Part shown: positions 1 to 6,941 of the stretch, piece by piece | Numbering within the stretch: position 1 is the first letter of the stretch | Layout: every line of letters starts with the position of its first letter | Origin: Melghirimyces algeriensis | GTDB lineage: Bacteria > Bacillota > Bacilli > Thermoactinomycetales > DSM-45169 | Reading direction: 5' to 3' | NCBI RefSeq assembly: GCF_900182565.1 | Contig: NZ_FXTI01000005.1 | Coordinates: 62,001-126,000 of the forward strand | DNA length: 64,000 nt | Notes under the pieces: model-generated | Seen by the model: the letters and a program-made list of their open reading frames with translations, nothing else | Databases searched by the model: none | What the model was told of the DNA's origin: nothing | Position numbers and translations under genes: made by a program

Positions 1-584
1 AGTCCGGAACGATTCATCAGATAACGCGTGGTGCCGGCATCTTCCTTATGCCAACCGAGAGAGCTAAAGAATACCCGATCGGTTCTCTGCCCCATTTCCC
101 GGTAACGCTGGACCGCTTCCTGAAACGCTTCCACAATCTGCCGATCCATTCCGGCATTGGGGTTTTTTAACCCCGCCATCCGACAAGCGTAACCATTGAC
201 ATAAAAAGCCTCTACCACTCCGGTGGGAGTATCACTGTTAAATTCCAACATCTTTAACCCTTCCGGGGTTTGGGCAAAGTCAAATCGCCCAATCACCGTT
301 GGAAGACCGTTTCCAAGATGGACCTGAACGGCTTTCCATGTCTCCTCAGGGAGAGCCAGCTCCTTTAACAGCTCATCGCCTCCCAGCCGTACCACTTCAG
401 ACACCCTGGCAAATACACAACCCAGCGCCTCTGTTGCTTCAGACAACTCTCTTCGAAATTTCCCAGAGATGGAATGAACCGATGCCAGAGCGTATTCCTC
501 ACCTTCAAACCAGTCCCAAGTAAAGATCCCTTCCTCGCGCAATGGGAGGTACAGATTGCGCCGTCGTTCTTCATAGTTTTTCAT
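1..584 (-). CDS. Glutathionylspermidine synthase-like ATP-grasp protein (5' part, runs off the window)
   Basis: The minus strand is open from an ATG at 584 to the window edge, 194 codons, so only the N-terminal part is present. The reading begins MKNYEERRR and contains a motif like RFDFAQTPEGLKMLEFNSDTP, typical of the pre-ATP-grasp half of the GSP synthase family (E. coli YgiC/YjfC type). Known members of the family join amines to carboxylates with ATP; the substrate here is unknown. The next gene upstream is a small lipoprotein, as in ygiB-ygiC and yjfM-yjfC pairs, which supports the call. The catalytic ATP-grasp half lies outside the window and cannot be checked. Confidence 0.75.
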   Translation of the reverse strand, partial: MKNYEERRRNLYLPLREEGIFTWDWFEGEEYALASVHSISGKFRRELSEATEALGCVFARVSEVVRLGGDELLKELALPEETWKAVQVHLGNGLPTVIGRFDFAQTPEGLKMLEFNSDTPTGVVEAFYVNGYACRMAGLKNPNAGMDRQIVEAFQEAVQRYREMGQRTDRVFFSSLGWHKEDAGTTRYLMNRSG

Positions 585-593
585 CAGACTGGA

Positions 594-905
594 TCAACCC
601 CCGCGTGAACTGCCACTGGACCTGCCAATCCCGCCTTTGGCTCCGGAAACTTTTTTAAACACCTTTTTTCCGTTTTTGTAGAAATAACTGCTTCCCGTAA
701 CCCCGCTTCCATCATCGCAATAGCCATCTTCATCCCGGTCTTGACAAACCTCGTCATCGCAGTATCCATCCTTGTCTTTGTCCCGACAAACAGTCTCCGG
801 TTCCTGATCGGTACATCCGGCCAAAAGAGCCGCCATCGCAAACAGGCTGACAACCCGTCCAGTCCGGCTGCCGACCCAATCCATCTTGACTTCCCTCTCT
901 TGCAT
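594..905 (-). CDS. Small lipoprotein with two Cys-flanked DxDxDG acidic repeats
   Basis: This 103-residue protein has a signal peptide ending in lipobox LLAGC at about residue 31. Two tandem repeats of the form C-x-D-x-D-x-D-G-Y-C-D-D follow (about residues 40-67), and the tail is rich in Gly, Ser and Arg (SGSSRGG). DxDxDG loops usually bind calcium, so calcium binding is likely but inferred. The start at 905 is preceded by AAGGAGG eight bases upstream and abuts the stop of the upstream gene at 906. A second ATG at 884 is possible. Placement before a GSP-synthase-like gene and the Ser-Arg-Gly-Gly tail recall the YgiB/YjfM lipoproteins of enterobacteria, although overall similarity was not tested. 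Confidence 0.72.
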   Translation of the reverse strand: MQEREVKMDWVGSRTGRVVSLFAMAALLAGCTDQEPETVCRDKDKDGYCDDEVCQDRDEDGYCDDGSGVTGSSYFYKNGKKVFKKVSGAKGGIGRSSGSSRGG

Positions 906-1367
906 TCAGGCATCCTCCTTCATCGGTATGGCATAGAATACAAACACTTTTCGATTCTCGTCAATTTCTACCGATGTTTTCTCCCATTGAGCTCCTTCAA
1001 TATGGAGTACCGAACTGGTCAAACAGAGCAACACCTCAGAATAATGTTGAAAATGAAGGGTATGAACCACGGGGTAGTAAAACCCACTCTCCTTAAATTC
1101 TCTCACTTCCACCCGAAACCCGCTCCACTTCGGATGAACCACAACTTCCTGACTGACCACTTCTTCATCGTCTGCTTCCCGAACCCATATCACATATTTA
1201 CGACCGGGTTCCACCTCTGTCGACACGGTTTCATAAACGCGGCTGCCTTTCACCAGATAATCACACAAAAAGCGAAGGGCAGCTCCCTCTTCCTCCATCT
1301 CCTCATATTCATACACCAAAGAGTTTTCTTCTTCATCCCCCATCACTCGATATTCCAATTCAGCCAT
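906..1367 (-). CDS. Hypothetical acidic protein, first gene of a three-gene operon
   Basis: A 153-residue soluble protein that I do not recognise. It is acidic at the N-terminus (an EYEEMEEEGAA stretch near residue 20) with alternating beta-like segments and no membrane helix or signal peptide. GGGGGTGG precedes the ATG at a good distance. It ends one base before the lipoprotein start, so it is almost certainly co-transcribed with the lipoprotein and the GSP-synthase-like gene. In enterobacteria similar ATP-grasp genes sit with small DUF proteins (yjfIJKL type), so an analogous accessory role is possible but unproven. Confidence 0.6.
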   Translation of the reverse strand: MAELEYRVMGDEEENSLVYEYEEMEEEGAALRFLCDYLVKGSRVYETVSTEVEPGRKYVIWVREADDEEVVSQEVVVHPKWSGFRVEVREFKESGFYYPVVHTLHFQHYSEVLLCLTSSVLHIEGAQWEKTSVEIDENRKVFVFYAIPMKEDA

Positions 1368-1518
1368 CCTGTTCCACCCCCTTCCCCCTCTCTCTGTTTC
1401 AGCTTACCTTGTTCATTAATTTTGGTAAAGAATCCGAGTTTTTTAAAATGGATATCTACCCGATCCGCAACTTTTCCCCCTTTGTTTGCGTCCAACAGAA
1501 AAGATCGGAAAGGAGAGG

Positions 1519-2424
1519 ATGATCATTCGCAGTTTATGGATCTGTTCGTTAACCTGTCTATTGTTTTTCAGCCTTTTAGCAGGTTGTGGTCCATCCAAAG
1601 AGACTCAAATGTCTCAAACAGCCAATGACTCTGCCGTTCACCGGTCGGACCCGCAAACGACTACGGAGAAACAGGAAGGACCCTCTGCAAAAGGATCTTC
1701 TGAATTAAAAAAAGCCCTCAACAAAAAGGGCTCCGCAGCCACAACGGAAAAACGAAAAGTGATTTATAAAGGAAATCTGCAAATCGAAGTTCCAAATCTA
1801 AAACGTGCAAGAACCGCATTGGAGAAGAAAGCAGAAAAAAAGGACGGGTATCTGGTTGAAGCTTCGCAGTCACGCAACGGAAAAAAAGTAACCGGAACAT
1901 GGGTCTTTCGGATTCCCCAGGATGCATTCCATTCCTTTTTAAAGGATGTTGAGCAAACAGCAACGAAAACGCATTCCCAACATATCTCCGGCAATGATGT
2001 CACAAAAGAGTATGTGGACCTTCAATCCCGTTTAAAAGCGAAAAAAACAATGGAAAAACGCCTTCTTCAGTTGATGGAAGAAGCAAAATCCACAGAGGAT
2101 CTCCTTCAGGTATCCAAGGAATTGTCCCGCGTTCAAGAAGAAATGGAACAGTTGAAGGGTCGAATCAAATATCTGGAGGATCAAACCGCATTCTCCACCG
2201 TCACCGTTCATGCAACCCAAATCTCTCCCCTGGGACAACATGAAGGAGAACCTGAACTCATGGATCAAATCCATACAGCATTTCTTCAATCGATCGGCTG
2301 GTTACAGGATGTATTCCGGGGTGCATTAGTGGTCGGAGCCACCTTGATTCCTCCGGTCACTATCCTTGCCCTGATCACCTTCCCTGTCGTTTGGTGGATT
2401 CGCCGTCGCAAAAAGAATATTTGA
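1519..2424 (+). CDS. DUF4349 family membrane-anchored lipoprotein
   Basis: A 301-residue protein starting at the ATG at 1519, with AGGAG just upstream; a TTG 33 bases earlier lacks a ribosome site. Order of parts: signal peptide with lipobox LLAGC (about residue 23), a low-complexity Ser/Thr/Lys linker, a folded region beginning KVIYKGNLQIEV (about residue 80), a coiled coil (about 185-230, with SKELSRVQEEMEQLKGRI), and a C-terminal transmembrane helix followed by RRRKK. This layout is that of DUF4349 proteins of Bacillales, whose function is unknown. It is divergent from the operon on its left and followed by a hairpin terminator. Confidence 0.82.
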   Translation: MIIRSLWICSLTCLLFFSLLAGCGPSKETQMSQTANDSAVHRSDPQTTTEKQEGPSAKGSSELKKALNKKGSAATTEKRKVIYKGNLQIEVPNLKRARTALEKKAEKKDGYLVEASQSRNGKKVTGTWVFRIPQDAFHSFLKDVEQTATKTHSQHISGNDVTKEYVDLQSRLKAKKTMEKRLLQLMEEAKSTEDLLQVSKELSRVQEEMEQLKGRIKYLEDQTAFSTVTVHATQISPLGQHEGEPELMDQIHTAFLQSIGWLQDVFRGALVVGATLIPPVTILALITFPVVWWIRRRKKNI

Positions 2425-2443
2425 AAAGCATTTCTTATCAATT

Positions 2444-2480
2444 AAGCTGAGGGATACTTCAAAATCCATCAGCTTTTTTC
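2444..2480 (+). terminator. Rho-independent terminator of the DUF4349 gene
   Basis: AAGCTGA pairs with TCAGCTT, with a second inner pairing GGAT/ATCC, followed by a T run. It lies 20 bases after the stop codon. Confidence 0.6.
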
Positions 2481-2830
2481 TTATATAAAATGAACTGAAA
2501 AAGTTTAACCCCAATTCAAAATATAAAAATATCAACGCCCCCGATGTTGGTTGTTATTCTATGAAAAGGAAATCCTTTATATGGATAAAGATTACTGTTA
2601 TACCTCAAGTAAGAGATCAAACCAAGTGCAAGACCCCATGATTAACGGCACAAAAAAAGAACAGGCCTCACTTCCTGCTCCATCCATACCCTTATGGGGT
2701 AGCTGGACTGATTTTTCTCTCTTTTATTCATGGACTGGAAACCCCCACCCCCTCCTTCTATGCAGTGAACCCTGGTTCAAATATAGACCGTCTTCTGAAT
2801 CATAATGAAGAAGTGTCTAGAGTCCCTGCT
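2481..2830. other. 350 bp without a convincing gene
   Basis: An 84-codon plus-strand frame begins at 2551, but it shows no recognisable domain, its composition looks random, and its ribosome site is weak. I see no repeat or structured RNA here. It separates the DUF4349 terminator from the 3' end of the thioredoxin-like gene. Confidence 0.5.
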
Positions 2831-3352
2831 TCAAGCCGCTGAAGGAGGAGCCATCAATCCCTCTTCCACTTTTTCAATCATTCCCCGTTGATTCACCAGG
2901 ACAGAGTAGGGAACACTTTGTACCCAATAATCCGAGGCCACTTCCGGAGCCCGCAGATAATAAACTTCCGGGGGCAACGCTGCAACAATTTCCCGATCAT
3001 CTTTTTCTGCGTCTCCGTTGATGACAACCAGATGAAAGTCCTGGCGGGACTTGAGGGAATGCAGATCTTGAATACTGGACTTACATGCCGGGCATTGCGT
3101 GTTAATAAAGAGAAGCAGCACATTCTTTTCCCGAAGCAACCCTTTCAAATCAACCAACCGGCCCTGTTCATCGTTTTTTTCAAAAACCGGAGCTTTCTCC
3201 CCGGATTGTAGCCCCTGCATGCGAATCCCAGGAATCTCACGAATCTTATTGATAAAAGACCCCAGATAACGGAGAAGCAGAAGCATCAGTCCCAATTGGG
3301 CGATCACCAGCACCAATTCCACCAACACAATCGACTGAAAAAAACCTGTCAT
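2831..3352 (-). CDS. MauD/TlpA-like membrane-anchored thioredoxin-fold protein
   Basis: A 173-residue protein: one N-terminal membrane helix (about residues 5-28), then a thioredoxin/AhpC-like fold with the redox motif CPAC in NTQCPACKSS at about residue 82, and a cis-Pro-like element VPYSVLV near the end. The start at 3352 follows AAGGGGGA; earlier in-frame starts overlap the upstream gene and lack a site. The family (MauD, TlpA, BdbA type) exchanges thiols and disulfides outside the membrane. It is the last gene of ABC exporter, MauE, MauD. With Cys-rich peptide genes just upstream, the likely job is forming or correcting disulfides in those peptides. That role is inferred. Confidence 0.78.
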   Translation of the reverse strand: MTGFFQSIVLVELVLVIAQLGLMLLLLRYLGSFINKIREIPGIRMQGLQSGEKAPVFEKNDEQGRLVDLKGLLREKNVLLLFINTQCPACKSSIQDLHSLKSRQDFHLVVINGDAEKDDREIVAALPPEVYYLRAPEVASDYWVQSVPYSVLVNQRGMIEKVEEGLMAPPSAA

Positions 3353-3366
3353 GTTTCCCATCCCCC

Positions 3367-3900
3367 TTAATCTGTTGCCAATTTTTCGATTTTCCGCTTG
3401 ATCTCCCAGAACCCCTTGAGGTTTCCGGCAATCAGAATGACTCCAACCGCCACCAATGTCAGGAGCGTCTGATGTATCCATCCCATCTCCGGGGAAGAAG
3501 CTAAACTACTCATCCACCCCAGCACAACCATCGCCATCAGAAAAAGATTTCGGACCACAAGCCCCCAACTCAAACGGTCACTTTCCAATACACTCCCGCA
3601 CCCGCAGGAGATATCTTGATTCCCTCGAACCAAATTGATGACCACAGCACCCGTATACAGAAACAACAGCCCTAAACCCAAACCTATAGTGATGGGTTGA
3701 AAACCAAAAAGGAGCAACGTGAGGGCAATATAACATTCACTGATCAAAAACCCTCCCAGAAACCATGGAACCCATCCGGAAGGGATGATCCGATAGGCAG
3801 TCATCAGTTGGGTATGGCGATCCCATCCCCTCCATTTGCTCCAGGCTGTTGTCAAAAAAAGAATCGCCAGTGTCATCCTCAAGAAAAATGAAACAATCAT
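3367..3900 (-). CDS. MauE/DoxX-like redox-associated membrane protein
   Basis: A 177-residue polytopic protein with four to five membrane helices and the MauE-type segment DISCGCGSVLESDRLSWGLV at about residues 102-121, where CGC and the following W..VRN are conserved in the family. The ATG at 3900 overlaps the exporter stop as ATGA and has AGGAGG upstream, so translation is coupled. MauE proteins are thought to pass electrons or disulfides to a partner MauD thioredoxin, which is the next gene. The pair is therefore probably a membrane disulfide-handling unit dedicated to the exported peptides. The partner assignment follows family knowledge; the substrate is inferred. Confidence 0.78.
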   Translation of the reverse strand: MIVSFFLRMTLAILFLTTAWSKWRGWDRHTQLMTAYRIIPSGWVPWFLGGFLISECYIALTLLLFGFQPITIGLGLGLLFLYTGAVVINLVRGNQDISCGCGSVLESDRLSWGLVVRNLFLMAMVVLGWMSSLASSPEMGWIHQTLLTLVAVGVILIAGNLKGFWEIKRKIEKLATD

Positions 3901-5699
3901 CCTATCGATTCCTCCTTTTGCAGATACCACCGGGCTTGTGTCCGGTACAGCCGACTGTATTCACCTCCTGCGGAAAGGAGTTCATCATGGCCTCCTCTCT
4001 CCACCACCTTTCCAGACCGCATCACCAAAATTTCATCGGCCAGACTGGAGGCTCCCAACCGATGTGTGATAAAAATGACCGCCTTATCTTTGGCTGATCG
4101 GAACAATTGCTCCACAATGTCGATCTCAGACCGAGGGTCCAGAGCAGAAGTTGGTTCGTCCAGAATCACCACATCGCTGTCGCGAAACCATGCGCGGGAT
4201 AAGGCCACTTTTTGCCACTGTCCCCCTGACAGTTCATTTCCTTTGTTAAAATAACGTCCCAACAGCGATTCGTATCCTTCGGGCAATTGATTCAGGTAGC
4301 GATCAATGTCCGTTTTCGCCGCTGCCGCTTCAATTTCGTCCAGCCGATTCATCGATTCCACCCGTCCAAAACCAATATTTTCCTTGGCCGTCAGGTTGTA
4401 ACGGATATAATCCTGGAACAGCACGGCAACCCTCCGGTGGTAGGAAGCCAAGTCAACGGAAGAAAGGGGGAGGCCGTTCACCCGAATCATCGGGGAATCC
4501 AGTTCATATAATCCGCTTAGACACTTGATCAACGTGGTTTTTCCCGAACCGTTCTCTCCAATGATCGCAATCTTTTTTCCGGGGTAAATATCCAGATGGA
4601 TATCCTGGATGGCTGGTTCCTTTTGATTGGGGTAGCGGAAGGTGAGTCCTTCAATCTCTATCTCACGAATCCGGTCCACGGAAACTAGGGAAGTCTCCTG
4701 GGTGGTACGCTCCTTTTGATTCAGAAATTGCTCAATATCCCGGACATAGAAGCTTCCTTCGTAAAACATGGAAATGGTGCGGGTAGAACTGGTCAGTTTA
4801 TCCTGAACATTCTGGATGGATTGCAGAACGGCCACCAAATCCCCAACCAGCACCTGTCCACTGCGGATCAAAAAAACCACCAATATTCCCGAAGCTGCAT
4901 AAGTCAGGGTTAAAAACGTCCGTCCCGCCATGTTCCATCGGCTTTGCTTCTTAATCAGATCCAATTTTTTATCCGCATCCAGCCGAAAAATGCGGGACCA
5001 CTCCCGGATCAGATAATCCCCCAATTGAAAAAGACGCACCTCTTTCAAATGGTCCCGGAGGCTAAGCAAGTATGATAAATACTGCTCCTTTCGTGTGAAA
5101 GGGGTGAGATATCGCATCAACTGGTAACGCATCCCGCCAAAGCGCATATCGATCATTAAAACCGGCAAGGTTCCGATGATGAGGATCACCGTCAATCCCC
5201 AATGAATCCCCATCAAATAACCGACCAGAGAAGTAATCGTAATCAGGTCGGTTCCAAAGGAGAGGGCCTGCTTCACCATGTTGGTCAGTTGTTCACGACT
5301 TTCCACTGACCGTTGAAACCGGTCATAAAAGACAGGATCTTCAAATGTAAGGAAGGGGAGGCGGTTCACTTTTTCCAAGAGATTCTTTTTGATCGATAGA
5401 CCGATCAAGTTATCCATTTTTTGGTCATTCACTTCCGTCCAAAGCGAGAGAGCATAGCCGAAAAGAATCACCACCATCTGAAACGACAGCAATGTAAGAA
5501 CGGCAGAAAATCCCTCTCCCGTCTGAACCATCCGAACGACCTGGTTAATCAGTTCTTTGGTCATCCAAACCATGGACAGGGGAATTAAACCCAAAAGAAT
5601 GCGAATGGTTACAGTCACAAAAAGATAGGATTTATGGGTGCGCCAAACCACACCAAAGGCATATCCCACCGCTTTTAGAACCTGACGCAAGTTAGACAA
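3897..5699 (-). CDS. ABC exporter, fused permease and ATPase, probable peptide exporter
   Basis: About 600 residues: six membrane helices in the first ~300, then an ATPase domain with Walker A GENGSGKTT (about 375), signature LSGGQWQK (about 475), Walker B VVILDEPTSALD and the H-loop ITHR. I place the start at a TTG (5699) preceded by AAGGGAGG seven bases upstream; an in-frame TTG at 5747 has no site. It resembles NisT/LanT-type exporters without the N-terminal C39 peptidase, so any leader must be removed by another enzyme. It follows three Cys-rich peptide genes on the same strand and is coupled to mauE-like and mauD-like genes, which points to export of those peptides. Confidence 0.85.
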   Translation of the reverse strand: MSNLRQVLKAVGYAFGVVWRTHKSYLFVTVTIRILLGLIPLSMVWMTKELINQVVRMVQTGEGFSAVLTLLSFQMVVILFGYALSLWTEVNDQKMDNLIGLSIKKNLLEKVNRLPFLTFEDPVFYDRFQRSVESREQLTNMVKQALSFGTDLITITSLVGYLMGIHWGLTVILIIGTLPVLMIDMRFGGMRYQLMRYLTPFTRKEQYLSYLLSLRDHLKEVRLFQLGDYLIREWSRIFRLDADKKLDLIKKQSRWNMAGRTFLTLTYAASGILVVFLIRSGQVLVGDLVAVLQSIQNVQDKLTSSTRTISMFYEGSFYVRDIEQFLNQKERTTQETSLVSVDRIREIEIEGLTFRYPNQKEPAIQDIHLDIYPGKKIAIIGENGSGKTTLIKCLSGLYELDSPMIRVNGLPLSSVDLASYHRRVAVLFQDYIRYNLTAKENIGFGRVESMNRLDEIEAAAAKTDIDRYLNQLPEGYESLLGRYFNKGNELSGGQWQKVALSRAWFRDSDVVILDEPTSALDPRSEIDIVEQLFRSAKDKAVIFITHRLGASSLADEILVMRSGKVVERGGHDELLSAGGEYSRLYRTQARWYLQKEESIG

Positions 5700-5817
5700 G
5701 CCATTCCCTCCCTTCACAAAAACAAATGAATCTGAGATGATAACCAAAGTAAGGAATCAGGGCATTGTATTCCACAGATTTAACCTCACTGGACCGGCTC
5801 AGAATCCGTTCTTTTAC

Positions 5818-6064
5818 CACAACCGTAGGGGCGGCACTCCCCAAGAGAGCTTAAATTACTTCACCCGTAGTAACACTTTTGGCAACATTCAAAGTTGCTT
5901 CCCCCAGCATACTTGCACCGGACAAAGCAGTTATAATCAGAAATACGGCACCAATCACCCTGAGGTTGATAATCCTTGACGCCCATCATGTTTTCGATAA
6001 ATTTCATATTCTATCCACTCCTTTTAGATCAAACTCATTCTGGAGTGCCGCCCCTGCGGTTGTG
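5818..6064. mobile_element. Peptide cassette 1, bounded by 23 bp inverted repeats
   Basis: The outer sequences 5818-5840 and 6042-6064 are inverted copies matching at 22 of 23 positions (core GGGGCGGCACTCC). They enclose exactly one gene, the Cys-rich peptide at 5861-6007. The repeat core is a diverged form of the CGGTACC-centred repeats around cassettes 2 and 3. No transposase is present, so if mobile it would move in trans, like a MITE or REP-type element. Mobility is inferred; the repeats are seen. Confidence 0.65.
5861..6007 (-). CDS. Cys-rich peptide 1 (48 aa), candidate secreted disulfide-rich peptide
   Basis: The ATG at 6007 has AAAAGGAG about nine bases upstream; TGA is at 5861-5863. 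The peptide begins MKFIENMMGVKD and carries six cysteines at 20, 27, 31, 41, 42 and 45: C-x6-C-x3-C-x9-C-C-x2-C. Peptide 2 has exactly the same spacing, and both share the MGVKD segment at residues 8-12 (peptide 3 has MGVKN), which looks like a leader. Between the cysteines the sequences differ. There is no hydrophobic signal sequence and no GG cleavage motif. It lies directly upstream of the ABC exporter and the MauE/MauD pair. I infer a bacteriocin-like or signalling peptide with three disulfides; I recognise no known family. Confidence 0.75.
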   Translation of the reverse strand: MKFIENMMGVKDYQPQGDWCRISDYNCFVRCKYAGGSNFECCQKCYYG

Positions 6065-6146
6065 TAAAAAAGAACCCTTACAATGAATTATCAAGTAACA
6101 AAAAGCCACGCCCATCAATCACCCTTTACCACTTGCTCCCATCACC

Positions 6147-6376
6147 CATAGGAACGGTACCCCGAATGATTCAAACTATCTTACCACTCAACCTCGCACT
6201 TAATGCAGCAGTACCACTCTCCGCGACCATCGATCTGACACTTGGTGTAGCATCTCCAATCCACATTATTGCAATTCTGTGCTTGTACATCCTTAACACC
6301 CATGAGGGACTCCATCATTTTCATCTCCAACACTCCCTTTCATGATTTGAAATGACAGCGGGGTACCGTTCCTATG
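6147..6376. mobile_element. Peptide cassette 2, bounded by perfect 18 bp inverted repeats
   Basis: CATAGGAACGGTACCCCG at 6147-6164 is the exact reverse complement of 6359-6376. The pair encloses only the peptide gene at 6181-6324. The repeat has the same core as those of cassette 3 and the remnant at 6858. I see no target-site duplication with confidence. Confidence 0.7.
6181..6324 (-). CDS. Cys-rich peptide 2 (47 aa)
   Basis: The ATG at 6324 has AGGGAG nine bases upstream; TAA is at 6181-6183. It starts MKMMESLMGVKDVQAQN and has cysteines at 18, 25, 29, 39, 40 and 43, the spacing C-x6-C-x3-C-x9-C-C-x2-C seen in peptide 1. The first 15 or so residues closely match peptide 3 (MESLMGVK-VQA), while the Cys-containing half differs apart from Lys or Arg before the third Cys and an aromatic residue before the CC pair. 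This pattern of conserved leader and variable core is typical of ribosomally made peptides with different targets. Its function is not known from sequence. Confidence 0.77.
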   Translation of the reverse strand: MKMMESLMGVKDVQAQNCNNVDWRCYTKCQIDGRGEWYCCIKCEVEW

Positions 6377-6422
6377 AATAAAGGGACTTTTTTAATCTCC
6401 GACTGCTGATTCCGTTCATGGC

Positions 6423-6686
6423 CATGGGGACGGTACCTCGGAAAGGAATAGAATATCAGCAGTCAGCCCAATGGATCCCTTTCACATTTTCAACCGCTAA
6501 TTTTGCACGACAGGCAGCAACTCCACTCACTTCCGTTTACGATACATTTCAGGTAACAACTGTAATTTACCGGCCAAAAACAACTGGAAGCTTGTACATT
6601 TTTCACACCCATCAAGGATTCCATCAATTTCACCGTATCAACACTCCCCGTTTGATTTTGATTCACTCCGAGGTACCGTCTCCATG
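6423..6686. mobile_element. Peptide cassette 3, bounded by 20 bp inverted repeats
   Basis: 6423-6442 and 6667-6686 are inverted copies matching at 19 of 20 positions (core GGACGGTACCTCGGA). They enclose only the peptide gene at 6490-6633. A further outward pairing exists on the left side between GACTGCTGAT (6401-6410) and ATCAGCAGTC (about 6455-6464), which places the terminal repeat in the loop of a larger hairpin. Confidence 0.65.
6490..6633 (-). CDS. Cys-rich peptide 3 (47 aa), GTG start
   Basis: I start it at GTG 6633, because GGGGAG lies ten bases upstream and the next ten residues then align with peptides 1 and 2 (leader KLMESLMGVKNVQA). TGA is at 6490-6492. Cysteines at 18, 26, 30, 39, 40 and 43 give C-x7-C-x3-C-x8-C-C-x2-C: the first loop is one longer and the third one shorter than in its relatives. 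It is the peptide nearest to the AraC-type regulator and to the 21-bp-spaced direct repeats. Product and target are unknown. Confidence 0.74.
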   Translation of the reverse strand: MKLMESLMGVKNVQASSCFWPVNYSCYLKCIVNGSEWSCCLSCKISG

Positions 6687-6749
6687 ACTTTGATCAGCGA
6701 TTCTGTTCCTTGCTTGTCCACTATCATTGTAATCATCATTTTTTGGTTT

Positions 6750-6783
6750 TTATATCACAAAATGGATATCTTATATCACAAAA
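6750..6783 (-). promoter_or_regulatory. Two 13 bp direct repeats spaced 21 bp, candidate activator site
   Basis: TTATATCACAAAA occurs at 6750-6762 and again, identical, at 6771-6783. On the minus strand this is TTTTGTGATATAA twice. A 21 bp period is two helical turns and is common for AraC-family and LytTR-type activators. The site lies 117-150 bases upstream of peptide 3 and downstream of the AraC-type gene. No clear -35 box is visible, as often in activated promoters. Confidence 0.5.
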
Positions 6784-6857
6784 CAAACAATTTACATAAT
6801 ATTATTAATACCAGGGGGTTGATTGTATATTCCACTGATCTGATTTCATTCATAAGT

Positions 6858-6941
6858 CATAGGGACGGTGCCCCGGAAAGACATCAGCAGTCAGGTCAAT
6901 GGGTTGCTTTCAAAGTTGGCAACATCTTCGCCAACCCAAAA
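6858..6941. repeat. Truncated fourth peptide-cassette remnant
   Basis: 6858-6880 carries one more terminal repeat (AGGGACGGTGCCCCGGAAAG). The next ~45 bases align with the inside left end of cassette 3, sharing ATCAGCAGTCAG, CAATGG, CTTTCA and CAAC. The similarity stops about where the C-terminus of a peptide gene would begin, and the AraC-type gene ends at 6942. No matching right-hand repeat is present. Confidence 0.55.

Noticed and set aside
741..1628. 295-codon open frame on the plus strand
   Set aside because: It covers the lipoprotein and acidic-protein genes in antisense, has no domain or ribosome site, and reads as low-complexity shadow.
2551..2805. 84-codon plus-strand frame
   Set aside because: No recognisable wording, weak start signal, composition like random translation; kept only as an intergenic note.
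2831..6633. Lanthipeptide, sactipeptide or glycocin cluster
   Set aside because: No LanB, LanC, LanM, radical SAM or glycosyltransferase gene is present near the peptides; only an exporter and redox proteins.
5861..6633. Classical defensin (CSalpha/beta) fold for the peptides
   Set aside because: CxxxC is present, but the last cysteines are CC-xx-C rather than a CxC pair, so the standard defensin pattern is not met.
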